Below are positions 1 to 9,210 of a DNA stretch of 64,000 bases, piece after piece. The stretch comes from JALZUV01 sp963837025. GTDB taxonomy: Bacteria > Pseudomonadota > Alphaproteobacteria > Rickettsiales > JALZUV01. The position numbers and the translations under genes are program-made. The DNA is taken from NCBI GenBank assembly GCA_963837025.1, contig CAWILT010000001.1, positions 930,001 to 994,000 of the forward strand, read 5' to 3'. The notes beneath the pieces are model-generated. The model worked only from the letters and a program-made list of their open reading frames with translations, ran no database searches and was not told the DNA's origin. Every line of letters starts with the position of its first letter. Positions within the stretch are counted from its first letter, which is position 1.

Positions 1-594
1 TTTCATACGGCAAACGTCACGGCGGGTGAAACGGTGCTAATTCATGGTGGGGCAAGCGGCATTGGCAGTATGGCTAGCCAAATGGTGAAAGCTGCTGGTG
101 CAACGGCTATCACTACCGCCAGTACGCCTGAAAAATGTGCTTTTAGCGAGCAGTATGGCGCGGCAAAAAGCTACTCCTATCAAAATGTCGATTATCTTGA
201 TGCAATTCTTCAAGATTATAAAGGGGTTGATGTGGTGCTAGATATCGTAGGCGGCGAGTATTTCCAAAAGAATCTGAAATTACTTAACCCCTATGGCCGC
301 ATGGTAAATCTCGCTTTTTTAGAATCGGCGAAAGCGGAACTAAATATGGCGGCGCTTTTATTCAAACAACTTAGCTGGCATGGGCTAACATTGCGGGGGC
401 GTACGCGTCAGCAAAAAGCAGAACTTACTCAGGAAATCAAAAATTATTGCTGGGATTGGCTAGAGCAAAAGCAGGTCGTTCCCGCCATATACGCTGAATT
501 TCCATTACACGATGCGAAAAAAGCGCATGAAATGATGCATCAAAACTTGAATTTAGGGAAAATTCTCCTTAATACAGGGCAACAAACAACCTAG
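1..594 (+). CDS. NAD(P)H-quinone oxidoreductase, MDR family (5' partial)
   Basis: The reading frame is open from base 1, so the N-terminal half lies outside the window. The visible part starts in the nucleotide-binding fold: a GETVLIHGGASGIGSMASQ stretch is the Rossmann glycine-rich loop typical of zinc-independent quinone oxidoreductases of the medium-chain dehydrogenase/reductase superfamily. A second beta strand follows (DVVLDIVGG), then the C-terminal LGKILL ending usual for these enzymes. The family reduces quinones or enones with NADPH in the cytoplasm; the substrate cannot be told here. It ends 8 bases before the DUF1013 gene, an adjacency I recall from other alphaproteobacteria, which suggests co-transcription. 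Confidence 0.9.
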   Translation, partial: FHTANVTAGETVLIHGGASGIGSMASQMVKAAGATAITTASTPEKCAFSEQYGAAKSYSYQNVDYLDAILQDYKGVDVVLDIVGGEYFQKNLKLLNPYGRMVNLAFLESAKAELNMAALLFKQLSWHGLTLRGRTRQQKAELTQEIKNYCWDWLEQKQVVPAIYAEFPLHDAKKAHEMMHQNLNLGKILLNTGQQTT

Positions 595-602
595 AGAATG
601 CT

Positions 603-1169
603 ATGACCCTTCCCATTATGCCCAAAGCAACCGCCGTTTGGCTGGTTGATAATACCGCACTCAGCTTCAAACAAATCGCTGATTTTTGTGGCATGCACCC
701 GCTGGAAATTCAAGGCATAGCCGATGGCGAAGTAGCTACAGGCATCATCGGTACCGACCCTATCGCCAATGGTCAACTTAGCCGCGAAACACTTGAAGCC
801 GCTGAGAAAGATTCAAAAAAATCATTATCTTTGGCAAAAGATGCGCAAAAATATATGAAGAAAAAGATGAAGGGCGCACGCTATACACCAGTTGCGCGTC
901 GTGCCGATAAGCCCGATGCTATTGCTTGGATTTTAAAGAATCACCCCGAATTGCCCGATAGTAAAATTGTCAAATTAGTGGGCACCACCAAGAACACGAT
1001 TAATGCCGTGCGTGATCGCAGTCATTGGAATACGACCAACTTGCGCCCACGCGACCCAGTATTGCTTGGCCTTTGTACGCAAACTTTGCTGGATGAAGCG
1101 GTGAAAAAAGCAGGTGGCAAAACCGATGATGCAATAGCTGATGAAGCGCAGAACAACTCTGCCGCCTAA
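603..1169 (+). CDS. trcR: DUF1013 cell-cycle transcriptional regulator TrcR
   Basis: This 188-residue protein matches the alphaproteobacterial DUF1013 family throughout its first 150 residues: MPKATAVWLVDNTALSF at the N-terminus, the IADFCGMHPLEIQ helix-turn-helix-like segment, and a second HTH-like stretch near residues 115-140 (HPELPDSKIVKLVGTT). The family includes TrcR, described as a cell-cycle transcription regulator that associates with RNA polymerase. The tail after residue 165 is low in complexity and variable. It follows the quinone oxidoreductase gene closely and is probably in the same transcript. The family assignment is firm; the cellular role is taken from family knowledge. Confidence 0.88.
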   Translation: MTLPIMPKATAVWLVDNTALSFKQIADFCGMHPLEIQGIADGEVATGIIGTDPIANGQLSRETLEAAEKDSKKSLSLAKDAQKYMKKKMKGARYTPVARRADKPDAIAWILKNHPELPDSKIVKLVGTTKNTINAVRDRSHWNTTNLRPRDPVLLGLCTQTLLDEAVKKAGGKTDDAIADEAQNNSAA

Positions 1170-1384
1170 TTTCTGCCTGTGATTGTGTTGTTATAGTTAC
1201 GCACGCATATTTGTTATGGGTTAATGTAGCGATTCATAACGTTAGCTGTTTTCTGTATCTTAAAGCCTATCTATACTCTTTCTTATAACTGTTTAAACTG
1301 CATCCGAATATTAAGGTTATGTTAACGTTTTAATATTAGGATGAGAATACTTAAATATCGCACGGTGCGTTGAAAGGGATTAAA
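1170..1384. other. Intergenic region before prepilin gene
   Basis: These 215 bases hold no gene. An 8-bp inverted repeat (AATATTAA at 1307-1314, TTAATATT at 1330-1337) lies about 50 bases before the prepilin start and could be an operator, but it is AT-only and could be chance. No convincing promoter hexamer pair was found. Confidence 0.3.
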
Positions 1385-2170
1385 ATGAAAAAAGTAAATG
1401 AGTCTAATTTAAAAAGTGGTTTTACACTTGTCGAATTGGCAATTGTATTGGTAATCATTGGTTTGATTATTGGGGGTGTTCTTGTTGGACAAGATATGAT
1501 TAAATCGGCTGAGGTGCGCTCAACCATTAGCCAGTGGGAAAAATATAACACGGCACTAAACACCTTCCGCGATAAATTTGGCGGCTACCCTGGTGATTTA
1601 CGTAATGCAGATAATTTCGGTTTTGACCCTCGTACGTCAGCTTCCATTGGAAACGGATTGATTGAAGGTTGCACAACAACTCCTTTACTACTTGGTTGTG
1701 AAACAGCAGTATTCTTCGATGACTTAGCAACGGCTGAGATTATTGCGGATAATATTCCTGGGCTTCTTGCTGCCTATACTGCAAACGTTGCTGCCGTAGC
1801 AGGCAATGGAGACCTAATAACTCCTGAAGCCGATATTGGTGGTGGAGCACGTTGGTCAGTTTATGCAGCCGGTGGACGCAACCAGTTCCATTTAGGTGGA
1901 ATTGACACTGGTACTACAGCAGGTGGTACTACTACCGATACCGTAGAACCTATCGAAGCTTTCAACATTGATAATAAGATTGATGATTCTGTAGGTAATA
2001 CAGGTATCGTACGTGCAGTGGAAGGCCGTAATGACGCAATAGGAACACCTACTCCTGAAACGGGAGTTGCGGGCGAATGTACTACTGATAACTCGACATA
2101 TAATACAGACGAGAACAATCCAGGTGAATCTACAACGCCAGCATGTCAACTTATGATTCGTATGAACTAA
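1385..2170 (+). CDS. Type IV/II prepilin-like protein
   Basis: A class III signal peptide is evident: a basic leader, then G-FTLVE with the conserved Glu+5, followed by a roughly 20-residue hydrophobic helix (LAIVLVIIGLIIGG). Prepilin peptidase would cut after the Gly before FTLVE. The remainder (about 230 residues) has the YPGD motif seen in bacterial minor pilins or pseudopilins, is rich in Gly/Thr, and contains several Cys that could form disulfides. I chose the ATG at 1385 because AAAGGG sits 5-10 bases upstream; a TTG at 1370 is the alternative. No pilus assembly genes are near, so it is an orphan. A paralogue is at 36,265-36,951. Role in pilus, secretion or uptake is unknown. Confidence 0.88.
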   Translation: MKKVNESNLKSGFTLVELAIVLVIIGLIIGGVLVGQDMIKSAEVRSTISQWEKYNTALNTFRDKFGGYPGDLRNADNFGFDPRTSASIGNGLIEGCTTTPLLLGCETAVFFDDLATAEIIADNIPGLLAAYTANVAAVAGNGDLITPEADIGGGARWSVYAAGGRNQFHLGGIDTGTTAGGTTTDTVEPIEAFNIDNKIDDSVGNTGIVRAVEGRNDAIGTPTPETGVAGECTTDNSTYNTDENNPGESTTPACQLMIRMN

Positions 2171-2190
2171 GTTTGTTTACTAAATAAAGA

Positions 2191-2222
2191 AAAGCCCTGC
2201 CAGCTTGGCGGGGCTTTTTTTT
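2191..2222. terminator. Rho-independent terminator, probably bidirectional
   Basis: AAAGCCCTGCC and GGCGGGGCTTT form an 11-bp stem (one G-T pair) with a 5-base loop, followed by a run of T on the + strand. The - strand also gives T-rich sequence after the stem, so it can serve both the prepilin gene and convergent folC. Confidence 0.85.
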
Positions 2223-3498
2223 ATGTGCTGATAACCTCTAAATGAAGATAGAGTGAGCCAAATACCAAAATACGGGCGGGAACATCGCCTGAGATATCTT
2301 TGATGGTGCTAATCGCTTCGTCAACCGAATCAGCCTGCATAAGGTTTAATCCTGCATCATCGGTTTGATTGATAATTTCTTGGGGACTGTAACAGTTTGG
2401 CTCAGCAGCCACTGGCACTGCGATAATCTCCTGCGCTAATGCAGCTAAAGGATGCAACATGCCCACTACATTTTTGCCACGTGTGGTGCCAAAGATGATG
2501 AATAGAGGCTTATCGCTCCATTCATCTTCTGCTATCACGGCCAGTACATGACCCGCCGCCATATTATGACCGCCATCAAACCACAATTCCCATTCGTCAT
2601 CCACAGCATTGGTAGGCTCAATGCGTTCTAAACGCCCCACCCATTGCACCCATTTAAGACCAGCAGCGATATGATCGCCCATAATTTCAAATTCGTCCAA
2701 TAGCGACAGGGCGGCTATGGCACAACCCGCGTTTAAATATTGATGTGGGCCTTTTAAAGCGGGGTTTGGCAATGTAATTTGCCCATGCCCATCGGCATAC
2801 ACAAAGCCTTGCGCCGCTTTTTGCACTGCCCAATGTTTACCGTAAACTAATGCGGGCGCATTGCGCGCCTTGGCTTCTTTTTCTAGAAATTCAGTGATGT
2901 GTGGTGCTTGAAAGCCAATAACTAACGGACATTCGTTTTTAATAATCCCCGCCTTATGCGAAGCGATTTCTTCCAAACTATCACCCAAATGATGCATGTG
3001 ATCTTCTGAAATGGGGGTGATGATACTCAAGCGAACTGCATCCAGCACATTGGTTGCATCTAAACTGCCGCCCATTCCCGTTTCCATCAGCAATATATCG
3101 GCCTTCACTTGGCTAAAGAGCATGAATGCCGCTGCCGTTGTGCCTTCAAAAAATGTAATGGGGCGCTCTTCGTTCGCTGACCGACACGCCTCAAGCGCGG
3201 TATGAAGCGCTTTTTCATCAACCGGTTTACCGGCAATAACAATCCGCTCCGAAAATTTGCGAATATGTGGCGAACTATATACATGCACGCTATAGCCAGC
3301 CGCCTCCAACATCGCGCGCATGAACGCAATGGTTGACCCCTTGCCATTAGTGCCGGCCACATGCACCACCGGCGGCAGGTGATTTTGCGGATTACCTAAA
3401 TCATCCAACAATAGCAGCATACGCGCGATGGTATCTTCATTGTTTAGATGCGCCCAATTAGCAGGGGGCCAATGCGGCATTTCTATTTCATAGGGCAT
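2221..3498 (-). CDS. folC: Bifunctional dihydrofolate synthase / folylpolyglutamate synthase
   Basis: FolC adds glutamate to dihydropteroate and then to folates, using ATP, in the cytoplasm. The P-loop is clear (HVAGTNGKGST), as are the Mur-ligase-type features that follow: SSPHIRKFSERI, the MGGSLDATN segment, the SEDHMHHLG segment and the C-terminal FDGGHN motif. About 425 residues is normal for the family. The frame extends to 3558, but family members start close to the MPHWP segment, so the ATG at 3498 is preferred although its ribosome binding site is weak. It stands alone here, without the accD neighbour common in proteobacteria. Confidence 0.93.
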   Translation of the reverse strand: MPYEIEMPHWPPANWAHLNNEDTIARMLLLLDDLGNPQNHLPPVVHVAGTNGKGSTIAFMRAMLEAAGYSVHVYSSPHIRKFSERIVIAGKPVDEKALHTALEACRSANEERPITFFEGTTAAAFMLFSQVKADILLMETGMGGSLDATNVLDAVRLSIITPISEDHMHHLGDSLEEIASHKAGIIKNECPLVIGFQAPHITEFLEKEAKARNAPALVYGKHWAVQKAAQGFVYADGHGQITLPNPALKGPHQYLNAGCAIAALSLLDEFEIMGDHIAAGLKWVQWVGRLERIEPTNAVDDEWELWFDGGHNMAAGHVLAVIAEDEWSDKPLFIIFGTTRGKNVVGMLHPLAALAQEIIAVPVAAEPNCYSPQEIINQTDDAGLNLMQADSVDEAISTIKDISGDVPARILVFGSLYLHLEVIST

Positions 3499-3629
3499 AG
3501 CGTAATTTCTTGTTTTGATGATAGGTTGGGAACGCTCTTTAGCATAGATTAGCGGCAATTATCTACCAAAAAAGGCTTGACGGCTAGGGTATTAATGCCT
3601 AAACATCTCGCTCCAACCAAGAGGATTTT

Positions 3630-3929
3630 ATGGCTAGACGTTGCATTTTAACTGGAAAAAAACCACAGAGCGGTAACAATGTTTCCCACTCACAGCGCAA
3701 AACGCGCCGTCGCTTTTTGCCTAATGTGCAAAATGTAAGCCTGCGCTCTGATGCGTTGAAAGAGAATGTAAGCCTTAAGGTGACGGTTTCAACCATTCGC
3801 ACGGTTGAACATAATGGCGGTTTAGATAACTATTTGCTTACTACCTCAAGCCGCAAATTAACGACGGAAGCTGTAAAATTAAAGCGTCGTGTGGTTAAAG
3901 CCATGGAATCGCAACAAGCCGCTGCCTAA
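3630..3929 (+). CDS. rpmB: 50S ribosomal protein L28
   Basis: The N-terminus MARRCILTGKKPQSGNNVSHS and the RTRRRFLPNVQ-type segment are diagnostic for bacterial L28, a protein of the large ribosomal subunit. The 99-residue length is usual for alphaproteobacteria, which have a C-terminal extension with TTSSRKLTTEAVKLKR-like sequence. AGAGGA lies 9 bases upstream as ribosome binding site. It is transcribed alone, divergent from folC. Confidence 0.96.
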   Translation: MARRCILTGKKPQSGNNVSHSQRKTRRRFLPNVQNVSLRSDALKENVSLKVTVSTIRTVEHNGGLDNYLLTTSSRKLTTEAVKLKRRVVKAMESQQAAA

Positions 3930-3943
3930 ATTACATGCTTAAA

Positions 3944-3968
3944 TGCGGCTGGTTTACATAGCCGCTTC
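3944..3968 (+). terminator. Possible weak terminator after rpmB
   Basis: GCGGCT and AGCCGC can form a 6-bp stem with a 9-base loop just after rpmB. The following sequence is AT-rich but lacks a proper T run, so this is only a weak candidate. Confidence 0.3.
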
Positions 3969-4044
3969 GTTAATCGAATTATTTTAAAGCATCGTGCTTG
4001 TCTGTACTAGCATCTGTTGCGATTAATGCTATGGCTAATAGGGT

Positions 4045-6258
4045 ATGAATCACCCTGCCCCCTTATCTGTTATTCCGCTTTCAACACGCTTGTTAACTTG
4101 GCTGCTCACCTTTGCGGCGCTCGGGTCGGCGGTAGCAACCTTTTATACCATCACCAGCAGCGATAATCCGCTTGGACCCGATCCGCAATCGGTTATCCGC
4201 CTCATATTAGGCAATTTAATTTTCTTATGCTTTTTGTTGATATTGGTCATCCACCGCGTCGTGACATTATGGCGAGCAGTCAAAAACAGTGCGGGCACGG
4301 TGCGGTTGCAGCGGCGCATCATTTTTATGTTCTCAGCACTCACCATTATGCCCGCCTTGGTGGTATCGTTATTTGCTATATTACTGTTTCACCTTGGTAT
4401 TCAAAGCTGGTTCAATCAGCGTGTTACCACTGCATTGGGTGAATCGGTTACGGTTGCGCAAGCCTATTTGAAAGAGCATGAATCCATCTTACGCGTCGAT
4501 TCTATGGGACTTGCGAGCGATATTGAGATGCAACTATCGCGCATTATGATGGTTGATCCAACATTATTAACCCCGCTTATTAACCGATTAGCGGAGCTAC
4601 GTTCAATTAACGAAGCGGTGATTATGCAAAATTCGCAAATTATCGCCCAAACCAACCTCAGTTTTGCCTTATCGTTTGAACGTATTACCGATGATAAACG
4701 CATGCGCGCCTCTCAAGGCGATCCCGTGATTTGGGTGGAAGATGGCGAACGTTTGCGCGCTATGGTAAAATTAAACACCGTAACCGACACCTATTTGATT
4801 ATTGGGCGTTTATTAGATCAGCAAGTCCTTAACCACATGGATAATGCCACCGGTGCGGTGGCAGAATACCAACGTCTTAAAAATCAAGTTTCGCAATTAC
4901 AACTTCAATTCTCGGTAGTATTTGGTTTGCTGGTGTTAATGTTGCTACTGTTATCCATCTGGTATGGAATGCAGTTCGCTGTACGCTTGATTATACCCAT
5001 TGCGCGGCTGATTCGCGCGGCAGAGCGCGTACGTGATGGCGATTATGAAGTGAAAGTGCCGATTGGCGCTCGTGAGGATGAAATTTCAACCCTCATCCGT
5101 GCCTTTAACCGCATGACCGGCGAGCTTGAGCGCAAACACGGGCAACTAGAAGATGCAAACCGCAAAGTGGATGGCAGCCGCCGTTTTTCTGAAGCAGTGC
5201 TAGCGGGTATTTCAGCCGGTGTAATTGCCGTGGATAAACATAAGAATATTACCTTGCATAACAGCGCTGCATGCGAGATTTTATGCCACAATCGCGATAA
5301 CGATTTAAGCCGTCGCAATATTTTTGAAGTATTTGGCGAGCTAAAAGGCAGCTTTAGCGAAATCAAAGATAAGCCACATGATGTATTAACCAAGCAACTC
5401 AAAATAGAGCGCGGTGGCGTGCATCGTCATTTAGTGGTGCATTTAACCGTTGAAATGTTTGAAGGTGAACTGCAAGGCTATGTGCTAACCTTTGATGATT
5501 TAACCGCACTGGTTGCCGCGCAGCGCAATGCTGCTTGGGCGGACGTAGCGCGCCGTGTGGCGCATGAAATTAAAAATCCCTTAACCCCTATTCAACTATC
5601 TGCAGAACGTTTGCGCCGCAAATATAGCCCTCAAATCACCGAAGATTTAGCTTCATACCAGCGCTACACGGATACGATTATTCGTCATGTGGGTGATATT
5701 GGCCGCATGGTGGAAGAATTTGTTGGATTTGCCCGCATGCCAGACCCTGTTTTTGAACCTATTAATTTAGAAGCGCTCATTAAAAAAGTTATCTTTTCGG
5801 AAAAAACCGCGCATCCTGCAATCGGTTACCATATTTGCGCTAATGCCAAAAATTCCGATATGCCCGGCGATGAGCGTCAGCTTACACGTGCTTTTACCAA
5901 TTTGCTCAAAAACGCAGCTGAAGCCATTGAGGGCGTGGAAAAGCGCGAGCAAGTAGCGATGGATGATGGCTCTAAACGCACTGTGAAGCCTGAAATTCGC
6001 GTGGAAATAACGGGCGATGCGGCACATTATATGGTTGTCACCATAAAAGATAATGGCCCCGGCTTTCCGGCAAGTTTATTAGAGCGCATTATGGAGCCTT
6101 ATATTACGACAAAAGAGAAAGGCTCAGGCCTTGGTTTAGCCATTGTGAAGAAGATTATGGAAGATCACGGCGCTGAAATGCAGCTTTTGAACCACGAAAA
6201 TGCCGGCGCTGAAGTAATTTTAACATTTACAGTTGATGGTGGCAAAAATGTGACGTAA
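4045..6258 (+). CDS. ntrY: NtrY-like membrane sensor histidine kinase
   Basis: The 737-residue product has the NtrY layout: three hydrophobic segments within the first 110 residues, a periplasmic region to about 285, another membrane helix, a HAMP domain (about 310-365), a PAS domain (about 380-490), a HisKA domain with the phospho-acceptor His507 in VARRVAHEIKNPLTPIQ, and a HATPase domain with N box (NLLKNAAEAIEG), G1 (DNGPGFP) and G2 (GSGLGLAIV). It would phosphorylate the NtrX protein encoded next. In the family the signal has been linked to nitrogen status, redox and envelope; which applies here is unknown. Shine-Dalgarno is weak. Confidence 0.93.
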   Translation: MNHPAPLSVIPLSTRLLTWLLTFAALGSAVATFYTITSSDNPLGPDPQSVIRLILGNLIFLCFLLILVIHRVVTLWRAVKNSAGTVRLQRRIIFMFSALTIMPALVVSLFAILLFHLGIQSWFNQRVTTALGESVTVAQAYLKEHESILRVDSMGLASDIEMQLSRIMMVDPTLLTPLINRLAELRSINEAVIMQNSQIIAQTNLSFALSFERITDDKRMRASQGDPVIWVEDGERLRAMVKLNTVTDTYLIIGRLLDQQVLNHMDNATGAVAEYQRLKNQVSQLQLQFSVVFGLLVLMLLLLSIWYGMQFAVRLIIPIARLIRAAERVRDGDYEVKVPIGAREDEISTLIRAFNRMTGELERKHGQLEDANRKVDGSRRFSEAVLAGISAGVIAVDKHKNITLHNSAACEILCHNRDNDLSRRNIFEVFGELKGSFSEIKDKPHDVLTKQLKIERGGVHRHLVVHLTVEMFEGELQGYVLTFDDLTALVAAQRNAAWADVARRVAHEIKNPLTPIQLSAERLRRKYSPQITEDLASYQRYTDTIIRHVGDIGRMVEEFVGFARMPDPVFEPINLEALIKKVIFSEKTAHPAIGYHICANAKNSDMPGDERQLTRAFTNLLKNAAEAIEGVEKREQVAMDDGSKRTVKPEIRVEITGDAAHYMVVTIKDNGPGFPASLLERIMEPYITTKEKGSGLGLAIVKKIMEDHGAEMQLLNHENAGAEVILTFTVDGGKNVT

Positions 6259-6321
6259 GATGTCAGTAATAAGTCACAACAAGTGACAAAAAATAAAAAT
6301 AATATTTTGGGGAGATGACCA

Positions 6322-7776
6322 ATGAGCAACGATATTCTCATTGTTGACGATGAAACTGATATTCGTGAACTAGTATCTGATATTTTAGGTGATGGCGGTT
6401 ATTCAACGCGCACTGCCGCCAACTCTGACACGGCACTTAAAGCTATAGCCGAAAGGGTTCCAAACCTGTTATTGCTTGATATTTGGCTTCAAGGCTCTGA
6501 ATTAGATGGTTTAGGCATTCTTGAATTGGTTAAAAGCAAATATCCAAATTTACCAGTATTGATGATTTCAGGTCACGGTAATGTGGAAACTGCGGTTACC
6601 TCCATAAAATTAGGCGCATATGATTTTATCGAAAAGCCCTTTAAAGAAGAAAAACTTCTACTTACCGTATCACGCGCATTCGAACATGCAAAATTACGCG
6701 GTGAAAATGAAGAGCTTAAAACACGTGGCAAACAAGAAGTGCAAACCATCGGCGATTCACAAGCGATTACCTCGCTCAAAGCCATGGTGGCTCGTGTGGC
6801 GCCCACGCAAAGCCGTGTATTACTCACGGGTGGTGCAGGCACAGGTAAAGAAATGGTTGCCCGCTTGATTCACCAAGATTCAGAGCGCACTAAAGGCCCC
6901 TTCATTACGTTAAATGCGGCTGGCCTTACCGCGGATCGAGTGGAAAGCGAATTATTTGGTGTCGAAGATAGCAACCCTAATGGCGGCGCGAAAAAGCTTG
7001 GTTTATTTGAAAAAGCCCATGGCGGAACCTTGTTCATTGACGAAGTGACCGATTTGCCGTTTGAAACGCAAGGCCGCTTGTTACGTGCATTGCAAGACCG
7101 CGCATTTACACGTAAAGGCGGCAGCAAAGCCGTTGAAGTGGATGTTCGCGTATTAGCTGCCAGTAACCGCGATTTAAAATCCTATATGGATGAAAGCAAA
7201 TTGCGCGAGGATTTATATTATCGCCTTAATGTTGTGCCTATTCAGGTGCCATCCCTTAAAGAGCGTCGTAGCGATATTCCCGCGTTATGCAGTCACTTTT
7301 TGAAGCAAGCGAGCCAAATGTCTGGCTTGCCTGTGCGCGAATTAAGCGAAGAAGCGATGGCAATTTTGCAAGCCTATGAATGGCCAGGTAATGTGCGTCA
7401 ATTACGCAACATGATGGAGTGGCTGTTGATTATGTCGCCCGAAGATGTGACGAAGAAGATTGATAGTAAATCATTGCCAAGTGAATTATTTGAATCATCG
7501 CCTGCCGTGATGACCTCTGAAATAAGCGGTGATATTCTTTCAATGCCATTGCGTGAAGCGCGCGAATTATTTGAACGCCAATATCTGGCCGCTCAAATTA
7601 ATCGTTTTGGTGGCAATATTAGTCGCACGTCAAACTTTGTGGGAATGGAGCGCTCGGCGCTGCATCGTAAGCTGAAGTTGCTTGGTTTAAGCAGTTCACG
7701 TTCTGATAATGGGCTAGATGGCGGATCGCATGATGATTCTGAGTCTATGAATGCACCAATCGCGGCTTCTGCGTAA
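6322..7776 (+). CDS. ntrX: NtrX-like response regulator lacking GAFTGA loop
   Basis: Domains in order: receiver (1-120) with acidic Asp9/Asp10 and phospho-acceptor Asp53; AAA+ domain with a Walker A variant (GGAGTGKE), Walker B (GGTLFIDEV) and an R-finger region (LREDLYYRLNVV); C-terminal Fis-type helix-turn-helix (GGNISRTSNFVGMERSALHRKLK). In sigma54 activators ELFGHE is followed by GAFTGA; here ELFG is followed by VEDSNPNGGAKKLGLFEKAH, so that loop is absent. NtrX proteins without it are known in some alphaproteobacteria and are thought to act without sigma54. A GGGGAG ribosome binding site precedes the ATG. It is the partner of NtrY, 63 bases upstream. Confidence 0.93.
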   Translation: MSNDILIVDDETDIRELVSDILGDGGYSTRTAANSDTALKAIAERVPNLLLLDIWLQGSELDGLGILELVKSKYPNLPVLMISGHGNVETAVTSIKLGAYDFIEKPFKEEKLLLTVSRAFEHAKLRGENEELKTRGKQEVQTIGDSQAITSLKAMVARVAPTQSRVLLTGGAGTGKEMVARLIHQDSERTKGPFITLNAAGLTADRVESELFGVEDSNPNGGAKKLGLFEKAHGGTLFIDEVTDLPFETQGRLLRALQDRAFTRKGGSKAVEVDVRVLAASNRDLKSYMDESKLREDLYYRLNVVPIQVPSLKERRSDIPALCSHFLKQASQMSGLPVRELSEEAMAILQAYEWPGNVRQLRNMMEWLLIMSPEDVTKKIDSKSLPSELFESSPAVMTSEISGDILSMPLREARELFERQYLAAQINRFGGNISRTSNFVGMERSALHRKLKLLGLSSSRSDNGLDGGSHDDSESMNAPIAASA

Positions 7777-7799
7777 ATCAAACCATAATAATTAATGCG

Positions 7800-7840
7800 A
7801 ATAACTTTCATGCTGCTAAATTAGCGGCATGAAAGTTATT
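7800..7840 (+). promoter_or_regulatory. Long inverted repeat enclosing the trkA start codon
   Basis: AATAACTTTCATGCTGCTAA (7800-7819) and TTAGCGGCATGAAAGTTATT (7821-7840) are inverted copies with a single mismatch, allowed as G-U in RNA. The trkA ATG at 7829-7831 lies in the right arm. There is no T run, so it does not look like a terminator for ntrX. It could block ribosome access to trkA or bind a dimeric regulator. Confidence 0.65.
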
Positions 7841-9208
7841 GTTTGTGGAGCCGGCGCGGTAGGTAAAACCATTGCCGCGCAATTAGCGGCGGAAGATAAT
7901 CACGTTACGGTGATTGATCATTCTGAAGAGTTAGTACGCGATATTGGTGACTCAATGGATGTAAGTGCCATTCACGGCCATGCATCACATCCTGAGGTGA
8001 TTGAACGCGCTGGCGGCGCCGATGCTGATATGATTATCGCTGTGACCAATGTTGATGAAACCAATATGGTGTGCTGCCAAATTGCGCATACGTTATTTAA
8101 AGTTCCGATTAAAATTGCGCGTTTGCGACATCAATCCTACCGCGATCCACATTGGAAAGAGCTTTATCGCCTTGATCATATGCCGATTGATGTCATTATT
8201 TCACCGGAAGTTGAGGTTGCACAAGCGATCATTCGCCGCCTGCACGTGCCCGGCGCTACCGACATGATTCCTTATGCGAATGGTTTATTGAAGCTTATAT
8301 CGGTGCAATGTTCAGCGAATTGTCCGGTAATCAACCTGCCCTTGCGTTTGATTAAAGAGCGTAAAATAGGCCAGCTTGATATTAGTATTATGGGCATTGT
8401 GAATAAAAACAAATTTCACCTGCCACATGACGAGCGTATTTTGCAGATAGGGGATGAGGTATTTTTCTTAGCGCATCAAAATGATGTGAGCAAAGCCATG
8501 GTATTATTTGGCCATGAAGAGCGTAAAGCTCGTCGCGTGCTCATTTTAGGTGGAGGAAATATCGGCTTAAAAGTAGCCGAATCCATTCAGGCTGAAGGCA
8601 ATGGCACACGCATTAAACTTATTGAATTTGATGCCGAACGTGCCCATCAAGTGGCAACATTATTGCCCGATATTTCGGTTTTGCAAGGCAGCGCTTTAAA
8701 TGAAGCAGTGCTAAGCGATGCGAATATCAATTTAATTGAAACGGTTATCGCCGTTACCAATGATGATAAGGTGAATGTGTTGGCCTCGCTTTTGGCGAAA
8801 AAACTGGGGGCGCAACGCGCTATTACGTTGGTTAACAGCAGCTCATACACGCCATTGCTTGATAATTTGGGCATTGATGTAGCGGTCAACCCGCGCGAAA
8901 CAACGGTATCAACCATTTTGCAGCATGTGCGTCGCGGTAAGGTGCGCGGCATTCATGCCATTCACGATGGAGTAGCAGAAGTGATTGAAGTGGAAGCCGT
9001 TAAAGGTTCTCCTATGATCGGCAAAACTATCGGTATGATTGAGCTGCCTGATGATGCTCACATTGGCGCCGTGGTGCATCAGGAAACGCTCATCATGCCC
9101 GATTCGGAAACCACGATACAGGAAAATGACCGCATCATCGTGCTGGCCATGACCAAATCGGTGCGCCAAGTAGAAGATTTATTCAGCCGCAGCAATGAAA
9201 TTTACTAA
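7829..9208 (+). CDS. trkA: Trk potassium uptake protein TrkA
   Basis: TrkA is the cytoplasmic NAD-binding regulatory subunit of the Trk potassium channel. The 459 residues form two tandem RCK units: an N-terminal Rossmann fold (MKVIVCGAGAVGKTIA, with acidic DHSEE at the second strand), a TrkA-C domain, a second Rossmann fold (RRVLILGGGNIGLKVAE) and a second TrkA-C domain near the end. The start is fixed by family alignment although it lies inside a strong hairpin and no Shine-Dalgarno is visible. In many alphaproteobacteria trkA follows ntrX and is followed by hfq-hflX; here the next gene is an opposite-strand small protein. The membrane subunit TrkH/TrkG is not in the window. Confidence 0.95.
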   Translation: MKVIVCGAGAVGKTIAAQLAAEDNHVTVIDHSEELVRDIGDSMDVSAIHGHASHPEVIERAGGADADMIIAVTNVDETNMVCCQIAHTLFKVPIKIARLRHQSYRDPHWKELYRLDHMPIDVIISPEVEVAQAIIRRLHVPGATDMIPYANGLLKLISVQCSANCPVINLPLRLIKERKIGQLDISIMGIVNKNKFHLPHDERILQIGDEVFFLAHQNDVSKAMVLFGHEERKARRVLILGGGNIGLKVAESIQAEGNGTRIKLIEFDAERAHQVATLLPDISVLQGSALNEAVLSDANINLIETVIAVTNDDKVNVLASLLAKKLGAQRAITLVNSSSYTPLLDNLGIDVAVNPRETTVSTILQHVRRGKVRGIHAIHDGVAEVIEVEAVKGSPMIGKTIGMIELPDDAHIGAVVHQETLIMPDSETTIQENDRIIVLAMTKSVRQVEDLFSRSNEIY

Positions 9209-9210
9209 TA

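Noticed and set aside
1307..1337. AT-only inverted repeat upstream of the prepilin gene
   Set aside because: Eight bases of A/T-only sequence in an AT-rich gap can occur by chance.
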